Position numbers and translations under genes: made by a program | Notes under the pieces: generated by a model | Databases searched by the model: none | Told to the model about the DNA's origin: nothing | Seen by the model: only the letters and a program-made list of their open reading frames with translations | Part shown: positions 1 through 8,749 of the stretch, piece by piece | How the letters are laid out: every line of letters begins with the position of its first letter | How positions within the stretch are numbered: the stretch's first letter is position 1 | Source: Leptospira kanakyensis | Lineage (GTDB): Bacteria > Spirochaetota > Leptospiria > Leptospirales > Leptospiraceae | Length of the DNA stretch: 64,000 bases | Direction: 5' to 3' | Assembly (NCBI RefSeq): GCF_004769235.1 | Contig: NZ_RQFG01000005.1 | Coordinates: forward strand, 620,001-684,000

Positions 1-973
1 GGGATTAGAAGAAACGGGAAGACTTGTTCGTTACCACGAATTAAAAAAAATTACCGATAAAAATCCGGCAATCATCCTTACCGGCCATCACTGCAAAGAT
101 TATACGGAATCTATTTTTTTACACCTAACAAGAGGTGGCGGAAAAAAGGCATTTTATACACTACCTCCATATGACGGGGAACGATTTTTACCTTTAGTTT
201 TTTTTGAAGATAAAGAGTTAGACCAACTTTATTTATTTGTTTCTGAAACCATGCGAATCTTTGAAGATGAATCTAACAAAGATCCCGTCTATAAACGTAA
301 CCGGCTTCGTATGGAATTATTACCGGTCTTAGAAAAAGAGAGTTGGAACTTTCATAAAACCTATTGGAATTTTCATGATAGATCCCAACTCAATTTGCAG
401 TTTGATTTAAAAAGAGAAAACACTCAAAAACCAACTCCACATTTGTTTCGAATCCCTCATGAAACTTGGACGAGCCTCAATTTATCATCCAAAAAAGAAC
501 TGATTGACTTCCATTTAAAACTCCTAGGACACTACCCTCTGTACAAATCAGGTTTTGATAATTTCCATCTCCAATCGGAAGGAGAAAGGGCATTTTTAGA
601 AAATAAAAACTGTTTTTTATACAAATCGAAGTTTGGTGATCTTTTCATTATTGATAAAAAATCTCCAGCCTTTAAAAAAGCAGTCTCTCACCGGGAAGGA
701 AATTTTCTTTATATTGAATGGAATCAAAACAGATTCAAACTCTCCGATCCAGAAGAGAAATACAATTTGGGATCTTGGCACCATGGCCAAAAAATTCAAA
801 TTCGCTCAGGAAATAAGGAAATTTCCGAATGTATGAGGGAAAACGGAATCCCTTTTTTCCTAAGAACTTTCATTCCTATACTTTATTTTGAAGGAGAACC
901 CATCCAAATTTTGTTTTCTCTGTTTTCAAAAAGTGAAAAGAATTATCCCAAACGAATCTATTTGGAAAGGTGA
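1..973 (+). CDS. tilS: tRNA(Ile)-lysidine synthase, 3' part (5' end outside window)
   Basis: TilS modifies C34 of the AUA-reading tRNA-Ile to lysidine using ATP and lysine. The reading frame is open from base 2, so the gene begins upstream and the SGGxDS ATP-pyrophosphatase loop is not in view. What is visible fits the family: a GHHCKDYTES segment matching the usual GHHxxDxxET motif, then LTRGGG, then the SNKDPVYKRNRLRMELLP stretch, equivalent to the conserved DxSN....RNRIRxxLLP block. The remaining roughly 200 residues correspond to the divergent substrate-binding and C-terminal domains. engB follows 5 nt after the stop, so the two are probably cotranscribed. Family assignment is firm; only the N-terminus is missing, because of the window edge. 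Confidence 0.9.
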   Translation, partial: GLEETGRLVRYHELKKITDKNPAIILTGHHCKDYTESIFLHLTRGGGKKAFYTLPPYDGERFLPLVFFEDKELDQLYLFVSETMRIFEDESNKDPVYKRNRLRMELLPVLEKESWNFHKTYWNFHDRSQLNLQFDLKRENTQKPTPHLFRIPHETWTSLNLSSKKELIDFHLKLLGHYPLYKSGFDNFHLQSEGERAFLENKNCFLYKSKFGDLFIIDKKSPAFKKAVSHREGNFLYIEWNQNRFKLSDPEEKYNLGSWHHGQKIQIRSGNKEISECMRENGIPFFLRTFIPILYFEGEPIQILFSLFSKSEKNYPKRIYLER

Positions 974-978
974 ACTAG

Positions 979-1611
979 ATGCATAAGTATTCCAAAGAAA
1001 TTCCCTTTCCTGAAACTAAATTTTTTACATCCATCGCGCACTTAAGTGAAAAGGAAGAATTGGATTCTGTACCTTCCATAGCTTTTATGGGAAGATCCAA
1101 TTCGGGGAAGTCAAGTTTACTCAATGCACTGTCCAACCACAGAGGACTTGCCAAAGTTTCAAAAACCCCTGGGAAAACAAAACTCATCAATATATTTAGA
1201 ACCAAAGAAGGATTTAACCTTATCGACTTACCAGGGTTTGGTTATTCAAAAGCCTCTCACAAAGAACACAAAGATATGATGAAACTTTTAGAAGGATTTC
1301 TAAATAGTTGGCAAAATTTAAAAATTCTATTCATTCTTTGTGATTCACAAAGAGAATTTCCCGAAGAGGAACTTTCCACCATTGAAGTGGCTATGGAAAA
1401 AAAAATCAAACCAGTGGTGATTCGTACAAAAATCGACAAACTCAACCAAAGCGAACAACATCGCGTACGTACGGACATGGAAGCTGCCATGAATGAAATT
1501 GGAGTACCATTCCGAGTATTTTATCTTTCGGCGACAACGGGAAGAGGTGTGGGAGAGTTACGTGAGTTTATCGTAGAAAATATGATCGATCAAACAAAGG
1601 TGTCTAAATAG
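979..1611 (+). CDS. engB: Ribosome biogenesis GTP-binding protein EngB/YsxC
   Basis: Small cytoplasmic TRAFAC GTPase required for late assembly of the 50S subunit. At 210 aa it has the normal family length. G1 is GRSNSGKS at residues 38-45, the KTPGKT switch-I motif follows at about 62-67, G3 is DLPGFG at 83-88, G4 is TKID at 150-153 and G5 is SATTGRG near 184-190. It starts 5 nt downstream of tilS and shares its direction. Its last 22 bases overlap the 3' end of the convergent minus-strand gene ending at 1590. Nothing essential is missing. Confidence 0.96.
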   Translation: MHKYSKEIPFPETKFFTSIAHLSEKEELDSVPSIAFMGRSNSGKSSLLNALSNHRGLAKVSKTPGKTKLINIFRTKEGFNLIDLPGFGYSKASHKEHKDMMKLLEGFLNSWQNLKILFILCDSQREFPEEELSTIEVAMEKKIKPVVIRTKIDKLNQSEQHRVRTDMEAAMNEIGVPFRVFYLSATTGRGVGELREFIVENMIDQTKVSK

Positions 1612-2303
1612 TTACCGGTGTTTGATCCAGTTTGAAGACTCATCATCCCAAACAAATTGGAAGTCATCATCTTACGAAAATCAGTAAGCAGGGCAAAAGT
1701 TTCTTTTAGTTGTTCTTTTACACGGAGTAGTCTTACTTCCTCTTCCAAACGTTTTTTTTCAGATTCAATTTCTTTCAAACGTTCCGCAGAATGAACATCG
1801 GTTGCAGATTTTTTAGTTTTCTCTGACTCTAACCTTGTTTCCAATTCTTTGATTTTAGATTCCAAATCTTTTTCATGAGATTTCTGCATGATCTCTTTTG
1901 GATTTAATTTGGTTTTCTCTTTCGAATTTGGTTTTTTGTCTTCTTCCTCTTTTAATTGAAAAAGGTCTTTGATGGATTTTCCATCCGAATAAGGAGTAAG
2001 AGCAGGATCTTCTTCCGAATTTGATTTTGCACGAGTGACAGCATGAGTCTCTCCGCTCACCGCCACCATACGACCATCTCTTAATTCATAATTGATTTTG
2101 ACTTGAACTTCTTGGACATCTCTTCCTTCTCGGAAGGCTTGGTTTTTGAATTCAGCGGCATGGCCCAGTTCATGCGAAATGACATGAAGCGCGGATAAAG
2201 ATTCGGGGGCCGATTCCAATTGTCCATGACCAACATAACTCACCCGGCGATCTTTCAAAAGATCTACATTCATACGATTGAATGAGGACTCGTCTATTCT
2301 CAT
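1590..2303 (-). CDS. HELGH-motif, SprA-related-like putative metallopeptidase with coiled-coil tail
   Basis: A 237-aa protein with no N-terminal signal peptide. Residues 43-47 read HELGH, an HExxH zinc-protease motif, inside ALHVISHELGHAAEF. About 40 residues later comes DGRMVAVSGETHAV, which resembles the DGKxYAVGGEV segment of the SprA-related family (seen in the putative metalloprotease CJM1_0395 group). From about residue 100 the chain is highly charged and then forms a long heptad-like coiled coil (about 135-200, rich in E, K, L and R). The family link is inferred from these two motifs only. Its 3' end overlaps engB by 22 bp in convergent orientation. Substrate unknown. Confidence 0.6.
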   Translation of the reverse strand: MRIDESSFNRMNVDLLKDRRVSYVGHGQLESAPESLSALHVISHELGHAAEFKNQAFREGRDVQEVQVKINYELRDGRMVAVSGETHAVTRAKSNSEEDPALTPYSDGKSIKDLFQLKEEEDKKPNSKEKTKLNPKEIMQKSHEKDLESKIKELETRLESEKTKKSATDVHSAERLKEIESEKKRLEEEVRLLRVKEQLKETFALLTDFRKMMTSNLFGMMSLQTGSNTGNYLDTFV

Positions 2304-2382
2304 GAAAACCTAACCAACTAATGGGTACTTCGGTTAATTCTTAGAAAATATTAGTAGGAAATTGGATTTTTGGAAAGCGAAA

Positions 2383-2407
2383 ACTCTCCTGAAAAGGTCA
2401 GGAGAGT
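2383..2407 (-). terminator. Rho-independent terminator after the DUF1566 lipoprotein gene
   Basis: A perfect 10-bp inverted repeat (ACTCTCCTGA / TCAGGAGAGT) with a 5-nt loop lies 28 nt beyond the stop at 2435. On the minus strand it is followed by TTTTCGCTTT. This closes the Omp85/DUF1566 transcript before the metallopeptidase-like gene. Confidence 0.75.
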
Positions 2408-2434
2408 GGTGAAATTGATGCGAATTTGCGGAGT

Positions 2435-3118
2435 TTACGGGCCAGTGCGAACACAACGGACAAAGTTCCTTTGTGTTTTTACAATTGCCTTCTCTACCCC
2501 ATAAGACTGTCTGTCGAAAGAAATGGCGTGGGCCGTTTCTCCCGGGATGTCTTCGCTGTTTGACCAAGCTGTCCAATAATCATCTTCTTGGGTGGAAGGA
2601 AAAAATTGGAGGGTGGCGGCACGGCCAGGAACCACTAATCTTTGGTATTCAACAACAGTAGGAACTCGCCAAGTGGCCCCTAAGTAGTTACTGTTTTGGC
2701 AGGCTCCATAAAGTTCACTGGCCCCCGCAATGGCAATGGACGAAGTCCCTTGTACCACTTGTGGAAAAGCAATGGAATTACAAGCATGTGTTTTGGAATC
2801 ACAATAGGCAACTTGCACTGCACCTGCACGAGCGACGTCATTAGGATTGAAAATAGAACCTTGTGGGGATCCCAAACAATCGTTAAAACCGGCGCGGTAA
2901 ACTTGGCCATGCGTACATTTTTGCCATACTAAGTTGGAAACAGGGTCTGAAATAGTTCCATTCCCATTGTCTCTGAGACTTTGGTTGGCAAGGATTCCAG
3001 CAAGGAGTTGGTTGGTTTCTTCAGGGCTTAAACCGTAGAAATCTTCTACAGGTTTCATTTCACAATTCATGAAAAAAGATAAGACCAAAAGAGCGAAACA
3101 ATATTGAATTTTTTTCAT
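2435..3118 (-). CDS. DUF1566 (Lcl C-terminal domain) lipoprotein
   Basis: A 227-aa predicted lipoprotein. The N-terminus MKKIQYCFALLVLSFFMNC is a signal peptide ending in a spirochaete-type lipobox with Cys19 as the acylation site. Residues from about 55 onward carry the DUF1566/Lcl_C pattern: DNGNGTISDPVSNLVWQKC, then WRVPTVVEYQRL, a DDYWTAWSN-like core and the closing FVRCVRTG. The ATG at 3118 is chosen because it gives the signal peptide and has an AGGAGAG site upstream; the frame is open further upstream without such a signal. It starts 13 nt after the barrel gene and is probably cotranscribed with it. Molecular role unknown; surface location inferred. Confidence 0.8.
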   Translation of the reverse strand: MKKIQYCFALLVLSFFMNCEMKPVEDFYGLSPEETNQLLAGILANQSLRDNGNGTISDPVSNLVWQKCTHGQVYRAGFNDCLGSPQGSIFNPNDVARAGAVQVAYCDSKTHACNSIAFPQVVQGTSSIAIAGASELYGACQNSNYLGATWRVPTVVEYQRLVVPGRAATLQFFPSTQEDDYWTAWSNSEDIPGETAHAISFDRQSYGVEKAIVKTQRNFVRCVRTGP

Positions 3119-3131
3119 AATCTCTGCTCTC

Positions 3132-4619
3132 CTAAAAAATATGATTAAAGTTAATGAATGTTTGTCTATCTTCATTTGAAATCGCATGATCAAAATAGAT
3201 AACAGTTGCTTGGTTCCACGGGATACGAAGTCCAATCCCTCTTGAATGTTTGTAGTTTTTAAGATTGGCATCTTCTGTGCGATCCCAAACTCGTCCTACA
3301 TCATAAAACGGAACCAATTGGAAGTCAAAATGTTGTCCCCAAAACTCAGTCTCTGCAAACTTCCAACGAATTTCGAAGTTAGCAAAAGCCATAGTTTGGC
3401 CCACAAAACGATCCTGTTTATAACCACGAATGGTAGTTCGTCCACCTAAACCTGATTGGTTGGTTTCCGTTCCCCACATGTTGCGGTATTCATAAAAAGG
3501 TGCATCTCCATTGGTTTGGATCATTGTTCCGCGAGCTGCTAATACAAACTTTTCCAAAATTTCTGGAGGTTTGCTAGTGAACCACTGCACTGGGCTTAGA
3601 AAAATACGACCTGATACTAAGTTTTTGTTAAAATCGTAGGTAGATCCAATTGCTTTAGCAGAACGTTCGTGTGTGTATTCTAGGAATACTCCACGGTTAG
3701 GGTCTGGTTCAAAATCACGAGTATCGAAGACAATCCCTGCGCGGACAGTATTCGTATAACCACCATTAAGTCCTCTGATCTTTCCATCTTTATCTTCACG
3801 TGTTAATTTTGTTTCCCCTTGTGGAGTTCCAAAAGTACGATCAACCCCGAGAAGTCCTAAAACCCCGTCAGCAGGTCCTAATTGTGCATCGTTATACTTT
3901 CCATCATAAGTACGGATGATTTGTTTGGAGAGACGAACCCCAGTCACCGTACGAAGTGTTCCACCAAAGAAGGAATACTCCCCAGAAGTACTAAAGTTAG
4001 GATTTTCAATGTCATAACGATTGTATCTATGGTCACTGACGATGGGTGCTTCCCCTTGGCCTGCATCCCCAGGGCGGCGGTAGTTCAAATTGTCTTCATA
4101 GTCTGCAAAAGGAGCATTTCGTCGGATTTGGCCATTGGGGTTGTTTCGTTCTAAATAAGAAAGTGGTTGGAGGGTATCCGATCCAATTCCAAAAAATAGA
4201 GAGTTGGGATTTCGTTCATAAACTAAATCCGCACGGAGCCTCCATTTGGTATCAAAAATGTAAGGTGCATCCACACTCAACTGGTGGTAAGGTGCTCTTT
4301 TTGTTGTATTAAAATACTGAGCAAATATCCGAACACGATACGGAGTGTATTCAAACATGGGAGATTTCTTTTCCCCATTGTAAAAATAAAGCACACGTGC
4401 CCCATACCCTACGCCCACATTGGGATCGGAGTTGATGAGAGGGAGACCAGTGAAGTATCCTCCCTCTTTTTTATTCTTAAAATCCCGCTCGCTCAGCCTC
4501 TTTTTTTCAGAGATCTCGAACGGAAGGTCGGTACGGGGTTGACGTTCCTGACCGAGAACCCCGTGGAAAAACGAAAAAAACAAAAGAAGTATGAAACTTC
4601 TCAAAATATGATTGTACAT
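3132..4619 (-). CDS. Omp85-type surface antigen (D15-like) outer-membrane barrel protein
   Basis: A 495-aa exported protein. Residues 1-23 form a signal peptide (hydrophobic LLLFFSFFHGVLG). The rest is rich in alternating aromatic/polar beta strands and ends in the aromatic FINFNHIF, typical of an outer-membrane barrel C-terminus. The GLPLINSDPNVGVGYGARV opening and the late GLGGRTTIRGYKQDRFVGQ segment match the surface-antigen (PF01103) barrel of the Omp85 superfamily; the RGY motif is the family's lid-lock signature. There is no room for POTRA repeats, so this is a barrel-only member rather than BamA. An AGGTAGAG site precedes the ATG. The downstream lipoprotein gene may encode a partner. 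Exact function is not known. Confidence 0.8.
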   Translation of the reverse strand: MYNHILRSFILLLFFSFFHGVLGQERQPRTDLPFEISEKKRLSERDFKNKKEGGYFTGLPLINSDPNVGVGYGARVLYFYNGEKKSPMFEYTPYRVRIFAQYFNTTKRAPYHQLSVDAPYIFDTKWRLRADLVYERNPNSLFFGIGSDTLQPLSYLERNNPNGQIRRNAPFADYEDNLNYRRPGDAGQGEAPIVSDHRYNRYDIENPNFSTSGEYSFFGGTLRTVTGVRLSKQIIRTYDGKYNDAQLGPADGVLGLLGVDRTFGTPQGETKLTREDKDGKIRGLNGGYTNTVRAGIVFDTRDFEPDPNRGVFLEYTHERSAKAIGSTYDFNKNLVSGRIFLSPVQWFTSKPPEILEKFVLAARGTMIQTNGDAPFYEYRNMWGTETNQSGLGGRTTIRGYKQDRFVGQTMAFANFEIRWKFAETEFWGQHFDFQLVPFYDVGRVWDRTEDANLKNYKHSRGIGLRIPWNQATVIYFDHAISNEDRQTFINFNHIF

Positions 4620-4691
4620 TCTCTACCTATCAGCCAAAGAAACTGCCTTATGCTGGGAAGTTTGAAAAATATGTCAAATAGATTCGGAAAT

Positions 4692-5207
4692 TTATGTTTT
4701 TTCCGGTTCGATTCTGTGTAAAATGATGAGCACTTCGTCCTGTTGGACCAGATCCCCTTGTGATTTTCGAATTTCTTCCACGCGGCATGGATAAGGGGCC
4801 TTAACAGCGTTCTCCATTTTCATTGCTTCCAAAATGAGTAGGGTCTCTCCCCCTTTATGTTCCCGTCCCACCTCAGTAGAAATTTGCACTACTTTTCCGG
4901 GCATAGGGCTTTTGATTTCGGGAGAGGTCTGGCCTCCGCCTTCATACTGACGTTCGGCGAGTTTCGCACTCCAAATTTCGCCCTTCCAATGTAGAAAAAT
5001 CTCATTTCTTACTTTAAGATATTGTAATACAGATCCATCTTTCATGATGACTGACCGGAGGGAATTTGTATCAGATGGTAAAGTTTCCTCTTTCACCCAA
5101 TCTTCTAATTGAAAAGAAAAGGAGTCCTTTCCCAATCGAACGCGTGTTTGGGAACCACTCACATAAACAGAAGCGGCGGCGGATTTAGTTTCAAAAAGAT
5201 AATCCAT
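4692..5207 (-). CDS. Biotin carboxyl carrier protein of acyl-CoA (methylcrotonyl-CoA-type) carboxylase
   Basis: A 171-aa biotin-accepting subunit. The C-terminal biotinyl domain (about 97-165) has the biotinylation motif EAMKMEN with target Lys130, preceded by SPMPGKVV, the usual start of the fold. The first roughly 90 residues resemble the short beta-rich linker (BT-like) region between biotin carboxylase and BCCP in fused alpha subunits. The gene starts 1 nt after the stop of the biotin carboxylase, so the two are cotranscribed. Together they look like one alpha subunit cut into two proteins. The matching carboxyltransferase is encoded at 42148-43749. Confidence 0.88.
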   Translation of the reverse strand: MDYLFETKSAAASVYVSGSQTRVRLGKDSFSFQLEDWVKEETLPSDTNSLRSVIMKDGSVLQYLKVRNEIFLHWKGEIWSAKLAERQYEGGGQTSPEIKSPMPGKVVQISTEVGREHKGGETLLILEAMKMENAVKAPYPCRVEEIRKSQGDLVQQDEVLIILHRIEPEKT

Positions 5208-5208
5208 G

Positions 5209-6654
5209 TTAGTTTTTCTCCTTAAACCAAGGGTTAGATGGTTCTTTGGAAGAAAAAAATGTTCCAGCTAAGGCAAGTTTTAGTTCTTCTTTTGTATTGT
5301 TTGCCAGAAGTGCAGGTTCATGATCTGCAATGTAATGAGTGGAAACTTTTCCATCTGCAAATTCTTTTGCAGAAACAAGTTTTTGTAAAAATTGTAAATT
5401 GGTTTTAGGGCCAAACACAATTGTTTCTGACAAACACTCAATGAGGCGGTGGATGGCAGTGATTCGATTTTCCCCCCATACAATCATTTTGGCAATCATG
5501 GGATCATAAAACATAGTGATCTCTGAACCGGAAACCACTCCCGAATCAATTCGTAAATAATCTCGATTGGGAAAGGATAAATGGTGAATTTTTCCCGTAG
5601 AAGGTAGGAATCCTTCTTTTGGATCTTCCGCATAAATTCGCACTTCTAAGGCATGTCCTTTTTGTGGTGGGGTTTGTAACTCAGGTAATGGTTCTCCCTG
5701 ACAAACACGAATTTGCCATTCTACTAAATCAAGGCCCGTGGTCATTTCCGTGACAGGATGTTCCACTTGCAAACGAGTGTTCATCTCGAGAAAATAAAAC
5801 TCACCACTTTCACCTAAGATGAATTCTACGGTTCCAGCCCCTTCATATTGGACAGCTTTTGCAGCCATCACTGCAGCTTGAGACATTTGTGATTTTAGGT
5901 CAGAACTGTAAGTGGGTGCCGGAGTTTCTTCGACTACCTTTTGGTGTCTTCTTTGTAAGGAACAATCCCTTTCATGTAAGTGAATGATGTTTCCTTGTGA
6001 GTCTCCAAAAATTTGAAACTCGACATGGCGTGGGTTTGTGATATATTTTTCCAAAAGAATACGATCATCACCAAAAGCAGAAAGTGATTCCCGTTTTGCC
6101 GAAAGAATTCCTGGTTCTAATTCTTCGGGGGAATTGATCCTACGCATTCCTTTTCCACCGCCGCCGGCACTTGCTTTTGCCATAATGGGATACCCAATTT
6201 TTTCCGCTTCTTTTTTGAATACAGACATTTCTTGAGAGGCACCCTCATAACCAGGAACCACTGGCACTCCATTTTTTGCAACTAACAGGCGTGATCCGAT
6301 TTTATCACCCATTGCTTCAATCGAATGGGGTTTCGGCCCTATGAATCGAATCCCTTGTTTTTCTAATTTTTTTGCAAAGTCAGTGTTTTCCGATAAAAAT
6401 CCATACCCTGGGTGAACGGCATCTGCTCCCGTTTCTATACATGCCTGGATGACCTTTTCTACATTCAAATAGGAAGAACGAGCATCTGTTCCCCCGAGTG
6501 AGAACGCTTCGTCTGCTGACCTGACAAATAAACTTTGGGCATCAGGATCGGAATAAACTGCTACCGTTTTGATTCCCATTTTTTTTGCGGTGCGAATGAC
6601 ACGAACGGCAATTTCACCACGGTTGGCGATGAGTATTTTTTGGATCGGCTTCAT
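5209..6654 (-). CDS. Biotin carboxylase subunit of acyl-CoA carboxylase (MccA/AccC-like)
   Basis: Carboxylates biotin with bicarbonate and ATP. The 481-aa product opens with KILIANRGEIAVRVIRTAK, the invariant N-terminus of biotin carboxylases. The ATP-grasp part has KASAGGGGKGMR (glycine-rich loop), ERDCSLQRRHQKVVEE (bicarbonate/biotin site) and EMNTRLQVEHPVTE (metal and catalytic Arg). The ATG at 6654 is preferred over a TTG at 6768 because the extra 38 residues are unlike the family and would overlap the divergent gene at 6749. The sequence resembles 3-methylcrotonyl-CoA carboxylase alpha more than housekeeping AccC, and the mccB-like gene elsewhere in the window supports that; substrate is inferred. 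Confidence 0.9.
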   Translation of the reverse strand: MKPIQKILIANRGEIAVRVIRTAKKMGIKTVAVYSDPDAQSLFVRSADEAFSLGGTDARSSYLNVEKVIQACIETGADAVHPGYGFLSENTDFAKKLEKQGIRFIGPKPHSIEAMGDKIGSRLLVAKNGVPVVPGYEGASQEMSVFKKEAEKIGYPIMAKASAGGGGKGMRRINSPEELEPGILSAKRESLSAFGDDRILLEKYITNPRHVEFQIFGDSQGNIIHLHERDCSLQRRHQKVVEETPAPTYSSDLKSQMSQAAVMAAKAVQYEGAGTVEFILGESGEFYFLEMNTRLQVEHPVTEMTTGLDLVEWQIRVCQGEPLPELQTPPQKGHALEVRIYAEDPKEGFLPSTGKIHHLSFPNRDYLRIDSGVVSGSEITMFYDPMIAKMIVWGENRITAIHRLIECLSETIVFGPKTNLQFLQKLVSAKEFADGKVSTHYIADHEPALLANNTKEELKLALAGTFFSSKEPSNPWFKEKN

Positions 6655-6748
6655 GTGAGTAGGATCAAAACTAAAGGGGCTAGAAAATAAATCAACTGAA
6701 AGATCGGAAGTCGATTGACCACACTCATCATTCGCAAATTCTTTTTTT

Positions 6749-8749
6749 ATGGCGAAGTTGTTTCCCAATCTTAAATTTTCAGATCGAATCTTTCTAACCT
6801 ATATAACCTTTGGATTTTTAACCTTATTTTTAAGTCGAGTTTTGTTTCTTTTGGTTTATTCCTATCGTTTGGAAGAATTCCCAGTTTTTATTTTGCTCAG
6901 AACATTTTTTTTGGGGTTTCGATTTGATTGGGTTACCGTTTCTATTTTGTTAGTTGGTTTTTATATCCTTTCTCTTTGGAACACCGCATCCAAATTTAGA
7001 ACCTATCGATATTTTTGGATGATCACTCCTCTCGTTCTTTATCCCTTTTGTTTGGTACATCTTTTTGCGGATTTATTATATTTCGAAAATGCAAACAAAC
7101 ACATTGGTTACGAGGCCATTGTTTTTTTGGGTGATTTGGATGTGTTAGTTTCTTCGGCCTTTAAAGAAGCTCCTTTTAAAATTCTAAGTTTTATCCTGAT
7201 TATTGTTTTGTATATTTTAGGAGTCCGGTATTGGTTTCGTAAAAAACAAATCACAAACCAAACGAACGAAGAAGAATCCTTTCGGAAAAAAACTCTAAAA
7301 ACCACAATTTGGATTCTTTTTTTCTTTATAGGACTTCGTGGTGGGCCGCAAGAATCACCCTTAAGAGCGAGTGAAGCCATCATTTCAGATAATGCACTCA
7401 TCAACCAACTAGCGTTAAATGGAATTTATACAACCATCAATGATTTCAAAAGCCAATCCATTCCTAAACATCTGAAAATGACAGATAAAGATATGTTGGC
7501 AGTTGTGAAAGGAGAGATTGGTTACGAAGGAGCGGAGTTTGTCGAGGATCCTGAATTCCCATTAGTAAGAAAAATCAAAGGAATACCTGGAAAAAAACCC
7601 ATCAATGTGGTTCTTGTCATCCAAGAATCTTGGACAGGAAAGTATGTATGGCCAGTATCCAATGGAATTTGGTTGGGAAAAGAAGTAACACCGTATTACA
7701 ATTCTTTGGCGAAAAAAGGACATAGTTTTAGAAAATTTTACGCGAATGGAGGAAGGACAAGTAACGCACTCCTTTCTGTTCTTACCAGTGTTCCCGACAG
7801 ACCAGGTCTTACCGCCATTCGAACACCCCAAATTCTCAGTAACTTTTCTGCGATCGGAAATCTATTTTCTGGATTTGGATACCAAACCAGTTTCATTACA
7901 GGAGATGATTTAAAATTTGATAGTTTGGCAACCATCCTTCCTCATTTTGGATTCCAAACTTTGATTGGAAAAGAAGACTTTCGTAAATCAGGAAAATACG
8001 CTATCGGTGCTTGGGGTTATGATGATGAACATCTTTACTCTAAGGCAATGGAAGAAATGGATTCTTATCAAAAAGAAAACAAACCTTTTCTTATGACCAT
8101 CCTCACCATGACCACACATTACCCATACAAAGTACCAAACTCAAAATTTGAAATTTATGACTCTTCTGTAACAGACTTTGATTATCTGAATACCTACCAC
8201 TATTCCGATTCTGCTTTAGAAGGGTTTATGAAAGAAATCCAAAAAAGAAAATATTTTGAAGATACTTTATTTGTATTTGTTGGAGATCATACCCACCACA
8301 GATATCTTTCCTATTACGAAGACAGGATGGTACCGTTTTTGTTGTATTCTCCTAAATACATTAAACCCAAGTTAGATGAAAAAATTGGTTCTCAACTGGA
8401 TGTTCTTCCGACGATTTTGGGAGTGGTAGGAAAAGAAACTTACTTTTCAGGATTTGGAAAAGACTTACGGGCTAAATTTGTTACTTCTGGTAGCACTTAT
8501 TTTGCTTATGGAAGTGCCTGTGGTTGGATTGATGAAGAAAAAATTCTCTACCAAAGTGTGGATGGGGACACTCAATTTATTTTCCAAATGAAACCGCCGT
8601 ATGGTGAAGATCCGCTTTGTTTAGCGGATCCAAAACAATGTTTCCAACAAACTTTAAAGGCAAGGGCATTCTTTAATTTGTCTTTGGAACTAATGAATCG
8701 AAATTCGGTTTTCCCTTTAGAAGGTTCCTTACGGTACACCCGGAAATGA
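6749..8749 (+). CDS. LTA synthase-like sulfatase-superfamily phosphoglycerol transferase
   Basis: A 666-aa inner-membrane enzyme. The first roughly 185 residues hold about five hydrophobic segments; the remainder is an extracytoplasmic sulfatase-fold domain (about 285-600). GGRTSNALLS places the presumed catalytic Thr at about residue 337, matching the nucleophilic Thr of LtaS. VIQESW (first metal-site residue) and VFVGDHTHH (Asp-His metal ligands) are also present. In Gram-negative bacteria this family transfers phosphoglycerol or phosphoethanolamine to glycans, lipids or LPS; which acceptor is used here is not visible. It is divergent from the biotin carboxylase gene, and its 3' end overlaps the convergent SFPD-repeat gene by 21 bp. 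Confidence 0.87.
   Translation: MAKLFPNLKFSDRIFLTYITFGFLTLFLSRVLFLLVYSYRLEEFPVFILLRTFFLGFRFDWVTVSILLVGFYILSLWNTASKFRTYRYFWMITPLVLYPFCLVHLFADLLYFENANKHIGYEAIVFLGDLDVLVSSAFKEAPFKILSFILIIVLYILGVRYWFRKKQITNQTNEEESFRKKTLKTTIWILFFFIGLRGGPQESPLRASEAIISDNALINQLALNGIYTTINDFKSQSIPKHLKMTDKDMLAVVKGEIGYEGAEFVEDPEFPLVRKIKGIPGKKPINVVLVIQESWTGKYVWPVSNGIWLGKEVTPYYNSLAKKGHSFRKFYANGGRTSNALLSVLTSVPDRPGLTAIRTPQILSNFSAIGNLFSGFGYQTSFITGDDLKFDSLATILPHFGFQTLIGKEDFRKSGKYAIGAWGYDDEHLYSKAMEEMDSYQKENKPFLMTILTMTTHYPYKVPNSKFEIYDSSVTDFDYLNTYHYSDSALEGFMKEIQKRKYFEDTLFVFVGDHTHHRYLSYYEDRMVPFLLYSPKYIKPKLDEKIGSQLDVLPTILGVVGKETYFSGFGKDLRAKFVTSGSTYFAYGSACGWIDEEKILYQSVDGDTQFIFQMKPPYGEDPLCLADPKQCFQQTLKARAFFNLSLELMNRNSVFPLEGSLRYTRK

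Noticed and set aside
6655..6768. 38-residue N-terminal extension of the biotin carboxylase from a TTG
   Set aside because: Unlike any family N-terminus and overlaps the divergent gene at 6749; the ATG at 6654 begins exactly at the conserved KILIANRGEI block.
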